A stretch of DNA of 64,000 bases, from contig OU862913.1 of assembly GCA_917880885.1 (NCBI GenBank), positions 28,219,286-28,283,285 on the forward strand, read 5' to 3'. This DNA comes from Limnephilus marmoratus. Taxonomy: Eukaryota; Arthropoda; Insecta; Trichoptera; Limnephilidae. The notes below the pieces were generated by a model, which worked only from the letters and a program-made list of their open reading frames with translations, did not search any database and was not told the origin of the DNA. Shown here piece after piece: positions 1 to 9,827 of this stretch. A program made the position numbers and the translations under genes. The stretch's first letter is position 1. Every line of letters begins with the position of its first letter.

Positions 1-258
1 AAGACGAAATCTTGCGATATTTGCAATATTATCCACGAGAGAGCTGTGACCCATGTCACGAACAAAATTCAACTGCCCAAGTAGGTAGGGTAAACTTGGG
101 CGATAATATTGTTCCATTATTTCCTCATGTAGGTAGGTTCATCTTCTTCTCCTGGTAGAGACTTTTGAGGAAAGGAGGAAGAGAAAGGAATGCATGATTA
201 CTGAAGGACTTGAGGAAAATGGATTTAGTTTTCTAAAAGACTGTTTCAGAACCAAACA
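1..258 (-). repeat. BEL-1 3' LTR, partial
   Basis: Direct repeat of 5498-5755, cut by the window start. The purine-rich minus-strand stretch at about 259-271, immediately before the LTR start, is the likely polypurine tract. Confidence 0.88.
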
Positions 259-431
259 TTCCGCCGACCTTGAGGAAATATGATATTTTCTCAACAACTA
301 TATGCGAAAGAAAAGCAATGCAAAACGAAAGAAAAATAACTAATTAACCTAAGTATTGAACAAGACAAAAATAAAATAAAATTAAAATTAATTAATCGAT
401 GGGTAGCTTATACAATTTGACTACGGGCCGC

Positions 432-2737
432 TTAAAAAATGCCCTGAGGGGGCTCGTAAAGTAGCAACACGAACCATTTCATCGGCACCGGGAAATAATT
501 CCACCACCCTTCCGATAAGCCATCGCACTGATTATTTTTAAAGCAAGAAATGCATTTACTCAATCGATGTCGAATTACGTTCCCTGCCAAAATTATCCAA
601 TATTTTAATGATATTATGGATTGGAGGGCATAAGGACCTGGATGAAGGTACATGCTATGGTAATAATCAATTATTAACGTTGTCAAATGACATTGCTTCG
701 GTAAAATAATAGGATGTCGAGCATTTTCTGAAATCGGTGCAAGGCGAATTCGACTACCGACTCTCAAAACACCATTTTCATCAATAAATGGGGCGAGTTT
801 TTGAAGCTGTGTTGAGCAAATGCGATGGGAAGAGATATTGTTCATATCTTGTTGAAAATAAATTGCTTGAACAAGTTTAATGCAACATTGCAAGGCTAAA
901 TTATTTTCTTTTAACGAAAGTGGGGATAACCCATTGAAATTGATAATCGATTTCGAACGTAATCTATTGATAAACCGACGGCACCAACATATAACACGAA
1001 GTAATTTCGATAATGATGAAAACTTCAATAAAAATTCTTCGTCACACGTTGACATATTTGTAGATAGAGTAATTAAATTTTTTGACTTATACTCTGGTAA
1101 CTGGTCCACAGAGATATTTGGAGGCCTAACAAATAACCATTCCTCCAACGGTGTTGATATAAAGTTAGGTCCTTTCCACCATAACGACGCGTCAGCGATT
1201 TCACTGGGAAAAGCTCCTCGTGAACCCAAGTCTGCAGGATTTTCTTGCGATGAAATGTGATACCAATGTTCATAAGGTATATTTTGTATTATTGTTTCAA
1301 CACGATTTGCTACAAAAGTTTGCAATAGAAAAGAAGGTGTCTTCAGCCATGCCAATACAATAGTTGAATCGGTGAACGCGACAGTCTTTTCTATTTGAAG
1401 TCTGTCTTTATATACTTCTTGACAATAAGTCAACAAATTTGCTAATAAAACTGCTCCTAACAATTCCAGTCGCGGGATCGATGTTATCTTTATGGGGGCA
1501 ACACGAGATTTTGCTAATAAAATGTGGCTGGATATTTCTGTGTTATTAATCACTACCAGATAAACAATTCCACAGTATCCTCTTTCAGAGGCGTCCGCAA
1601 ACCCAACAAGTATGCATCGACTGGTGGGAGAAGTTGCGACATATCGATCAATTTTTAAATTGGCGAGTGATGGAAGCTCTTTTATATATTTCTTCCATTT
1701 CAAATTCATGTCCGAAGGGATTTCTTCGTCCCAACCAATTTGAATTTTCCATAAATTTTGCATATAGCATTTAGCAATAAAAACGACAGGATTAATAAAA
1801 CCTAATGGATCATATAGACGTGCAATTGTCGATAAAATTATGCGTTTGGTACAGTGGTCACTAAAAACATTATGAATTTTATATGTAAATTGATCAAGCG
1901 ACGGTATCCATTGAATACCTAAAATATTAAGGTTCTTCCTGTCAGTATCCGACTCAAAACTTAAGGGTACTTCCCGGTAGCTGACAGGAATGTCTTCCAA
2001 TATTTCAGGATGGTTACTAGACCATTTTCTCAATTCAAAACAACCTTTTTGAAGTAATGCAATTAATTCCACTATACAATGTCGAGCGCTTTCCAAAGTT
2101 TGCGCACCACTGATAATATCATCTACGTAGGTATTTTCAATTAATATAGTAGCAGCCTTTGGAAAATTCAATTTTTCATCGTTTGCTTATTGATGAAGGG
2201 AACGAATGGATAGGTATGGAGCACTTGAGGTGCCATATGTTACTGTTTGTAATTCAAATTCCTTTACAGGATGATCAGATGATTCTCTCCACAAAATATG
2301 TTGATAACGGCGAGATTTCTCATCCACCAGTATTTGCCTATACATTTGACGGATGTCAGCTGTAAAAACGATTTTGTGTATTCGAAAATTACACATTAAT
2401 TCGACAATGTCCCTTTGTAATTTGGGACCGACCAAAAGTATGTCGTTCAAAGACGTACCCGAAGACGATTTGGTACTGGCATCAAAACGACCCTTAAACG
2501 AGTTGTAGAACTTGTTTCTTTGATTATTCCATGATGGGGTATGAAATAATTAGCAATAATTGGCGATTGAGGTGGCACTTCGATCATGTGCCCTAATGTA
2601 AAATATTCTCTCATGAACGAAATATATTGAGATTTGAGATCAGAATCTCTATTCAGTCTCCTTTCTAAATGCTTGAGGCGTGACAATGCTATGTCATATG
2701 ACTTTCCCAACTTTTCCGGGCTTTTCTTAAATGGCAA
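432..2737 (-). pseudogene. BEL-1 pol: RT, Pao domain, RNase H, integrase zinc finger (broken)
   Basis: The segment starting at 2737 holds the conserved region before the RT fingers (PFKKSPEKLG, RLKHLERRL, EYFTLGHM). The segment 2187-2450 holds the RT core (FTADIRQMYRQI, YGTSSAPY). The segment 432-2171 opens with the RT catalytic box YVDDIISG, then the Pao domain, an RNase H-like part (FADASERGYCG, FTDSTIVLAWL) and the HHCC finger of integrase (LHPGPYALQS, CISC). The breaks are a frameshift at a T-run near 2484 and an in-frame stop at 2187-2189. The reading then leaves integrase sequence just after the zinc finger, with only about 170 bp to the LTR, so the DDE catalytic core is absent. It cannot integrate on its own. 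Confidence 0.88.
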
Positions 2738-2739
2738 TG

Positions 2740-4686
2740 GAACGACGTATCTTCCGTCTTGGTTACGGTAGGTACTTTCAGTGTATATTTTTTCACATCG
2801 AATTTCATCAGGCGATGAATTTTCTTCAAAGCTGGAACATTTTCAATTTCCCAAAAACATTTAAGCTTTTCATCAATATTTTCCTCCATTGACGTGAAGA
2901 ATGAATTTATACAATGATTTGATGGTCCAACATTTCCCATCAAAATCCAACCCAATTTAGTTTCTATAGCTATGGGTTCATTTTCTTTCCCCATCAATTT
3001 TCCTGAACATAACAATGACGCAAAAATATCACTTCCAAGCAGTATGTCAATAGCTGATGTTAAGTAGAATGTTGGATCTCCCAATTTGAGACCTACGATG
3101 TGATCCCAATGATGATCGACGATACGATTTGATGGCATATTCGAACAAATGTTATTTAAAATAAGGAAATCTGTCACAATACCATATTCCTTCGAATCGA
3201 CAGGACGAAATTGTGTTCTTATTAATCCGTTAGAATTAATAGTAGGAATATTTCCAATACCTATCACGGTAAGTGGTTGTTTTTTAGAACGAGTCAAACC
3301 TAATTTTTTGACACAATTTTCCGAAATAAAGTTTCCCTGACTTGCGCTATCGAGCATAACACGAACCTTCTGAAATACTCCATTTTTATCTAAAACTTCC
3401 ACATAAGCTGTAGACAAAAGAACCGTTTTGTGAGTTTTATTGTAAAATGTGGTCAACACCAAGGGTTCTGAAGAGTTTTCTTGCTGGTCTGAATTTTCCA
3501 CGATTTTTTTTGGAAAATGTAATAGGGTATGATGTTTTAATTGACATTGTCTGCAAGTGAAACGCGAATGACAATTTTTTGCGTTGTGTTTTCCTTGCGC
3601 TAAGCAATTGAGACATAAATTATTTTCCTTTGCGAATAAGTACCTATCCTTTGGAGTAAGACTTAAGAATTTTTCACACTTGTGCAGTGAGTGTGGCGAT
3701 TTACAAAGAATGCACTTGATTTCAATGTTTGATATAAACGCATTAATATTATTGCTCGATCGATGTTTTGCATTATATGATTTAGATGGACCTTTATGAG
3801 CCTGTAACTGGTTTTCAGGAAAAACTCCAAGTGCCATTTCTTTTGCTAAGCACTGCCCCTCTAAATACTTCAATAAGTGATCAAACGTTGCGATTTTCTC
3901 CGAACTGTGTTGAATTTCAAAATCAATACGTAATTCTTTTGTTAATTTACGTAATACAATATGTAATAAAAGAAAACTCCATTGGCGAACTGGAAAATTC
4001 AAAGCTTCTAACGCAGCAAGATTTTCTTTCAAAATGGAAATAAATTGCTTCAAATTATCCTGAGCTTTTACAGGTTGAATCGACAGAATTAATTCTACGT
4101 GTCTATCAGCGATCAAACGTATGTTTTCATACCGTTCCTTTAACAGATTATATGCAACAAAATAATTTTCTTCAGAAATCGGCAAATGTTTAACGTATGT
4201 TAAGGCTTTACCCGAAAGGGAACTTATTAAATAATGCATTTTTTGAATAGAACTCAAACCACTATTAGAATCGATCAAAGAATTAAAGGTGTTTATATAA
4301 TTTGTCCAATCTGTTGATATTCCAGTGAAAACAATCAATTTTAATTTTGGCAACGAAACATTATTTTTGGCCATTAAATGATCCGATTCACTTTCCAAAA
4401 CTTCTGGAAATAATTGGTTATAATACGACTGAATCTCGTAATACATGTTTTGGATTTCAGTATATTTTTCTTGCAAAACTTTAATTTCTAATTCATCTTT
4501 CTTATTTGATTCAATTAAAATATGTGAAGCGACGAAACTATCTCTAATATCAGATACATCCGAAAAACGTGCTTTGAATATATTTTTATCAGTAATATTC
4601 AAAGATGTTATGGCTTTGATCGCAGAAGAACGCACACTTTCCATATCTAACAGTGCTAGTTTGTACTTAATAGTGTTAGCCGCCAT
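2740..4686 (-). pseudogene. BEL-1 gag and aspartic protease
   Basis: Long open frame on the minus strand. The best start is the ATG at 4686 (MAANTIKYKL); the upstream in-frame codons are hydrophobic leader-like and probably untranslated. The N-terminal two thirds is BEL gag. It is followed by cysteine knuckles (CILCKSPHSLHKC, CLNCLAQGKHNAKNC, CRQCQLKHHTLLH) and a retropepsin-like protease with DSASQGNFI around the active site. Near 2755-2765 the frame shifts relative to pol, so gag-pro ends in out-of-frame residues. BEL elements normally have one continuous gag-pol frame, so I read this as a mutation. Confidence 0.85.
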
Positions 4687-4743
4687 TATGAATATTTTTA
4701 ACAACAAACCAAAATAAAAAATAAAAAAAAAAAACACTGTCAC

Positions 4744-5172
4744 AACAAAAATATTAACGTCCGCTGTTATAAACAGCTGACGCGATAAACTAACGCGACC
4801 TACGTTACCGACACTAGACAGGCGCTTGTAGTTCTTGTAGGTAATACCGACGCGTGGCGATGATATTGTACGTACAAGTACCTACTATCTACCTAATTCA
4901 AAAATGTTAAGCCGCCAAACGACTACAATATCCAATTCAAATTTAAAATGCTACTCCAATATTCACGATTAAATGTATAATTCTGAAACAGCTTTTATAA
5001 ACCGGAAAAGGGTCAACGAAATGGAACGATTCAAACTTCAAAACACAACACTCTATGACTCTAGCTTCAAAATTACGTCTACCAAAAAAACGACAAAAAA
5101 CGAAAATATCCAGCGAGAGGAACCAAAAATGTCACGGCCGATACGAGACCCGAAAAGATTACTGTAAATCCC

Positions 5173-5203
<31 letters not shown>

Positions 5204-5497
5204 TTTTTAATATTTGCATAAATCTTTCAGGGGTGATGACATCATCCCCGCAAAGTACGTAGGACACACTCTCCAATTGCTCCACCAAGTCTATTTGTTT
5301 ATCAGCCGTCAATCTCTCCTTCAAAAATTCAATCCAGTCTTCCTGTGATAAGAATTCCTGCTCGTTTTGGTCGAAAAGTTGAAACAGCTTGTCTAAAAAA
5401 TCCTTTTGACGGCGTACTACGGCGATGCAGGATCGATCCTGGCTTTCAGCACTGACACAACACCAGGCTTCTACGAACGACAGTTTTTTACGATAAA
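4744..5497 (-). other. BEL-1 5' LTR remainder and leader
   Basis: No ORF here resembles a protein. The inner boundary of the 5' LTR and the primer-binding site must lie in this interval, but neither could be placed confidently. A poly-T run lies at about 5169-5193. Confidence 0.5.
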
Positions 5498-5755
5498 AAG
5501 ACGAAATCTTGCGATATTTGCAATATTATCCACGAGAGAGCTGTGACCCATGTCACGAACAAAATTCAACTGCCCAAGTAGGTAGGGTAAACTTGGGCGA
5601 TAATATTGTTCCATTATTTCCTCATGTAGGTAGGTTCATCTTCTTCTCCTGGTAGAGACTTTTGAGGAAAGGAGGAAGAGAAAGGAATGCATGATTACTG
5701 AAGGACTTGAGGAAAATGGATTTAGTTTTCTAAAAGACTGTTTCAGAACCAAACA
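5498..5755 (-). repeat. BEL-1 5' LTR, outer part
   Basis: Copy of 1-258 at a constant offset of 5497, identical by eye. The outer boundary at 5755 is where similarity stops and where the minus strand begins TGTTTGG. Confidence 0.9.
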
Positions 5756-6436
5756 ATATGCTTGTTCTCACTACTCTGCCTTTTAAATTATGTACCTGGC
5801 ACACCATCCCTTGGAGAGTGACACACATCTTGGTTTAAGATCCACCCCCTGAGCATATTTGGGAACCACAGGTATTCTGGACGGGATCCATAGCCCGTCC
5901 AGAATTGGCGCTTCCTTCGGGATAAAATCTGTGGGTACCTGATCATCACTATAACACTAAAGTTGTTTTACGAAATGTATTCTTGGCTTTGCCACTTGGC
6001 GAAAAACCTCCGTAACAAGATTTGTCTTGATCTTGGCGGCAAACATTTCCGGTTTACGAATAACGTGATAATATTTGATGATCTCCTACTACCACCACAG
6101 TAAGTGGAAAATATTGTTTGTGTCGTGATGGAGAACATAGCCAGCAGAGGAACCGAAAACGGGACTGATCTAAAAATAAACAATGGTGCATATTATTTGG
6201 CCGTCGTCAAGTTGGGGGTTCCAGAGGTAGGTACTGCAGCGCAACAGAAATGTTCCTGGAAGGATATAATGGCGCAGATTACGCCAATCCAAGAATACCA
6301 TGATTGCCTCCATGGAGCATGGAGTCACCCTTAATCCCATCATCAAACATCTCTATGCACCAATAATCTTTTCTTTTTGTAAAACTGTTAATTTTTTATG
6401 GTTTTTCCACTTCTCTTTGAATATGTCACATTTCAG
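5756..6436. other. No confident gene; short repeat fragment
   Basis: The stretch at about 5990-6055 resembles part of the arm-B repeat seen at 7380-7430 and 52700-52740. An open frame at 6104-6334 (+) contains AVVKLGVPE, which is reminiscent of the segment after the active-site His in S1 proteases. No convincing splice structure supports it. Confidence 0.35.
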
Positions 6437-6466
6437 GAAAACTATCGCGTTGGACTACTAAAACTG
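6437..6466 (+). CDS. Candidate small upstream exon of the serine protease homologue
   Basis: After an acceptor ending TTTCAG, the frame reads NYRVGLLKL, which looks like the conserved NDIALLKL strand around the catalytic Asp of S1 proteases. It is followed by GTAACT as a possible donor. It sits just where this motif should lie before ILPACL of the next exon. However, its phase does not match exon 6516-6627, and the frame that would match contains a stop. It may be a decayed exon, a sequence error or a coincidence. Confidence 0.3.
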
Positions 6467-6515
6467 GTAACTCGAAAAATAAAAACTTATTTCTAATCAT
6501 TTTTATCAATTTCAG

Positions 6516-6627
6516 GATAACTTTCACCAGCAGAATTCTACCCGCCTGTCTCCACACGGACACCCCTCTTCCCTATAGTGGCCTGACCCTAACTGGGTGG
6601 GACTTAACATTGGAAGCTCATGTTAAA
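6516..6627 (+). CDS. Serine protease homologue (S1), internal exon A
   Basis: The exon has a TTTATCAATTTCAG acceptor and an AAA|GTAAGA donor. It enters in phase 2 and ends in phase 0. It encodes 37 residues including RILPACLHTD and LTLTGWDL, matching the S1 segment V.PICLP...VTGWG that carries a structural cysteine and precedes the autolysis loop. The chain is expected to be extracellular, as S1 family members usually are, but the signal peptide would lie upstream outside what can be read. The following 8.8-kb intron is filled with transposons. Confidence 0.72.
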
Positions 6628-6778
6628 GTAAGAACTTATTTGTCGGCCTTGATGATGAAGAAAGTATTATTTTATTTACATTTCTTACATAAGATCACAG
6701 CTCACAGTACTCTGCTCTGATGTACTTACATACGTTCACATAAAGGTATATAAACATTTCTTATTATTGAGAAAACAT

Positions 6779-7725
6779 TTTTTTACATTAGCTCCACACA
6801 GGATGCCATAAGGAAAATATTTCCTCTCAGGGCCTATGTTATCTTTGGGGATGCTGTGTGAAGGTTTTTTTTAGGAAAGCAGGGAGAGAAAGATCTAAGA
6901 AGGAAAAGGGTATGAGGGGTGGGTAGGAATCTGGGAATCAGTATGTCCAAGAGTGACGGACATATTATGAATCCATCCTCTCACTGCGGTGCTAGGCAAT
7001 GTTCCGACAAAGTACGGCTGGAGAAGTCAGGGGAACTCCCTCAACCATTCTGTCCCGATCCGGCCTGCCATCCATCTGGTGGGCAGACGCATCCACTGCC
7101 AAGACCTGGACAAACCTCACCCAATGAACCTGGGCACCCCTGAAGTCACTAAACGTTACCAATCACTTGGGGTTACCTATGGTAGAGGAGTTAGTTATCC
7201 AATAAATGGTTCCCGGGGCGGCGGTTCCCATACCCGGCTCCAAAGACATGATACGATCAAGCAATTTCAATTTGGGAGGCGGTTATGGGTACCGCGCCCC
7301 GGGAACTATTTATTTGATAACCAACACCTCTGCTTTAGGACACCCAAAGTGGTTCGCTACGTGTGGTGACTTAGCAGGGGTGCCCGGGTTCATTGGGGTG
7401 AGGTTTGTCTAAGTCTTGGCGGCGAACGCATTTGCCCGCCTACTGCGTAGCATATCGGATCGGGAGAGACTGGTTGAGGGAGACCTTTTGACCTCTCCAG
7501 TTGGACTCTCTCGACCCATCGCCTTGCAACCCAGTGGGAGGGATGGATTTATATATTCGTCACTCTTGGACACACCCCACCCCAGATTCCTACACATCTC
7601 TCACACCTTTTTCCTTCCCAGAATTTCTTATCCTTCCCTTCCTTAAAAAGACCCTCCACACAGCATCTTCAAAGATGACATAGGCCCTGAGGGAAGTTAT
7701 GTTGTGTGGAGTTAATGTAAAAAAA
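6779..7725. mobile_element. Palindromic foldback element with a LINE-A-like tail at each end
   Basis: The left half (from a T-run and ACATTAGCTCCACACAGG) and the right half (ending TGTGTGGAGTTAATGTAAAA) are inverted copies that can be followed inwards to a centre near 7260. For example, the stretches around 7100 and 7390 and those around 6930 and 7570 are reverse complements. Each outer end has the same nested hairpin that ends LINE-A copies in this window. No protein can be supported; the ORFs in it are repeat readings. A shorter relative lies at 52797-53290 and a half-element at 41765-42200. Confidence 0.75.
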
Positions 7726-7809
7726 TATATAGATATATAATATAGATATGCATGTTAATAATATCTATAGATAAAATATTATTTTTCACACAGAGGTTGT
7801 GTGTTAAAA

Positions 7810-8299
7810 ATACGGCTACTATTAGTCATAGAAACGACCCGTTCTCATGTGACTAATGTCAACCGTGTACAAATGTTGGGCCCGTGTTTGGCGTGTTTCC
7901 CGACTATGCACCGGTGCCGAGGGGATCAATGATGCTAGTTCCTCGGAGCATCTTCCATTGTAATACCGGTAGAACAATGACAGCATTCCCACCTGACGCC
8001 TGTGCTCTAAAGATTGCACTCTGTCTGTTAAGATGGGAGAATATAGCGAACGGACCGCCCGTTTACGCACAGAGTCAAGAGTTTTTTAGGTATTTTGGAG
8101 CTCCAGACTAGAGGTGGCTGCTAAATTCAACCGTGGGGCGCACTTGCGATTTGTACAGGGTTAGCAGTTGTGTACTATTAAAGTATCTGCGGGCCCTGTA
8201 CAATACGCCCAGTTTCTGAGAGGCTAACTTAACTCTGGTTTTGATGGAGCCCCCGTTCCTGAGCTGGTCACTTGGAGTTACACCATATATCCTCTCCAT
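7810..8299 (-). pseudogene. LINE-A reverse transcriptase C-terminal fragment
   Basis: Minus-strand frames encode DQLRNGGSIKTRVKLASQKL, LLTLYKSQVRPTVEF and LSLFYRYYNGRCSEELASL, the thumb/C-terminal region of a Jockey/CR1-like non-LTR RT. It is 5'-truncated, frameshifted around 8070-8108 and lacks the YADD region. The same family appears at 18486, 22905 and 50465. Confidence 0.8.
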
Positions 8300-8383
8300 T
8301 CCCCATTTCCCCTCCCCTCCCCCTCACCCACCCCCTCCACCCCTTCCCTCCCCCATCCCTTTCCCTCCCCTCCCCGCCTCCCG
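8291..8383 (+). repeat. Homopyrimidine C-rich tract
   Basis: About 90 bp of C and T with very few A bases. The proline-rich ORF across it is a composition artefact. It directly abuts the truncated LINE-A. Confidence 0.8.
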
Positions 8384-8794
8384 CATTCCACACATTCAGT
8401 TTTCAAACTGTTCGCGAGCCACCTATTGCAATTTTTTTATACTAATTTCATAATGCCAGAGCTCAACAGTAGTTTTATACAAAATTACTATAAAAAAATA
8501 ATTATCCAATATGGTGCAGTCATTCGGATGTTATGCGCGTACATACATTTCAGTGATATTAACTAAGACGCTAACATCGTTTCCATGGCAACACATTTGT
8601 TTTGCATATAATGTAGTTTCCCATTAGTGAAAGAATTTTTTAAATATATTTTGATGTTTATGTGTGAAAGCATGACAAACAAACACACGCAGTTTCACAT
8701 TTATAATATTAGTATAGATTTATTAGATACTTACTTTTACATTACTGGACTTGTGTTTATATATTACTGTATTTTGAAAGTATGCCAAAAATAT
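8384..8794. other. No gene seen
   Basis: AT-rich sequence without a supported ORF, RNA or repeat boundary. Confidence 0.5.
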
Positions 8795-9602
8795 TTTTAA
8801 ATTTATTTATTTATATATTTATTTATTTATTTGTTTGTTTACGCCTTGATGGCTTTTACATATAAAATAAATTGTACAGGAGCATTAAAACAAGTGTGCA
8901 GTATCATAAGTATATAGTACATAAAATGATAAACAGAGCTAGAAAGATATAAGTAGGCCTAACATAAGTAGGTATCAGTATTCGAGTTATTGTTTACAAA
9001 AAAGTTCAACCAGCGGATTCGTATTTGGGCTCATGCTACATTAGATACAATAATTATTGTCACAATATCACACAAAATGTGATTCCAAATATACTCGAAG
9101 CATACCGGTATTGCAGTGGTGTAAAACATATTTAACGATTAATATAAAAGTAGGTAATTTTCTTGTAATTATTTTTTTTTTGTTGTTTATTTATTTTTTT
9201 AGTTATTATTTTTTTGCTAACATAAATGTACGTATGTTTGTTATTATTATAAAAAAGAAAAAAATAAATAAAAGGTACACAGTAATTACATATATAAGTA
9301 AGTAGGTACCATGAATGTAGTTATCATGAATGTAGTTACAGAGCAGTGAGTATTAAGTTTGTTACTGTTAACTATGTGATACATTTAAGGATTTTTAAGT
9401 TAGTTTGTTATTATCAGGAAAAAATAAAATAAAAGGTTCACAGCAATTACATATATGTATAAAGAAGTAAGTAGGTACAATGAAAGTAGTTACAGAGCAA
9501 TGGGTATTAAATTTGTTACTGTTAACAATCTGTATCATTTAAGGATTTTTGCATCAGCACACATACAGCTTTTTGAAGGATGCGATGTTTTTATAAAAAA
9601 AT
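8795..9602 (-). mobile_element. LINE-B C-terminus and 3' UTR with ATTT-rich tail
   Basis: On the minus strand the frame next to the Gypsy insertion (about 9545-9602) encodes FYKNIASFKKL and a stop. This is a plausible continuation of the RT C-terminus that is broken off at 14682 on the other side of the Gypsy element. The 3' UTR follows and ends in a TAAA-type tail at about 8797-8842, as in many LINEs. It contains a two-copy tandem duplication at 9250-9552. Confidence 0.6.
9250..9552 (-). repeat. Two diverged tandem copies of about 170 bp
   Basis: The block with AATAAAAGGTACACAG, AATTACATATAT, AGTAGGTACCATGAA and GTTACTGTTAAC recurs as AATAAAAGGTTCACAG through GTTACTGTTAAC about 170 bp later, with several substitutions. 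Confidence 0.7.
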
Positions 9603-9607
9603 ATATC
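9603..9607 (+). repeat. Target duplication ATATC (left)
   Basis: ATATC flanks the Gypsy element here and at 14677-14681. The outer flanks join into one LINE-B reading. Confidence 0.8.
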
Positions 9608-9765
9608 TATAATATTTGAGGTTTCTTAATTATATACAAGAACTGATTCATTTGTAAGACGTTTATTGACACTGTTGACAAGTTCAAGGTTATACATCAA
9701 GTGACGCGACAGACCTGCCAACTATCAGCATTTGACAGCTGGTTATTATTATTACCAACATAACA
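9608..9765 (-). repeat. Gypsy 3' LTR
   Basis: 158 bp; the minus strand starts TGTTATGTTGG. Direct repeat of 14519-14676. Confidence 0.92.
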
Positions 9766-9780
9766 TCCTTTCCTCCTTCC
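9766..9780 (-). promoter_or_regulatory. Polypurine tract of the Gypsy element
   Basis: Fifteen consecutive pyrimidines on + (purines on the coding strand), directly before the 3' LTR. This is the standard plus-strand primer site. Confidence 0.85.
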
Positions 9781-9827
9781 ATTTTTTTTTATTTTTATAT
9801 CAAACCAAATAACAATGACAAAGAAAC

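Larger units (their letters stand above)
1..5755 (-). mobile_element. BEL/Pao LTR retrotransposon (BEL-1), defective, left end outside window
   Basis: The element reads on the minus strand. Positions 1-258 recur without a visible difference at 5498-5755, so these are parts of the two LTRs. On the minus strand both start TGTTTGGTTC, the usual LTR TG start. Between them lie gag with CCHC-type knuckles, an aspartic protease, reverse transcriptase, the Pao domain, RNase H and an integrase zinc finger, in BEL/Pao order. The coding part carries two frameshifts and one stop, and the integrase catalytic core is missing before the 3' LTR. The identical LTRs imply a recent insertion, which contrasts with the damaged ORFs. 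The target duplication cannot be checked because the left end lies outside the window. Confidence 0.9.

Noticed and set aside
880..1260. 126-codon + strand ORF
   Set aside because: Antisense shadow of the BEL-1 pol, which has clear protein motifs on the minus strand.
5968..6101. Possible protease exon ending CCACCACA|GTAAGT
   Set aside because: Good donor, but the upstream part matches the arm-B repeat and the reading lacks S1 motifs.
8241..8453. Proline-rich ORF
   Set aside because: Low-complexity C-rich tract.
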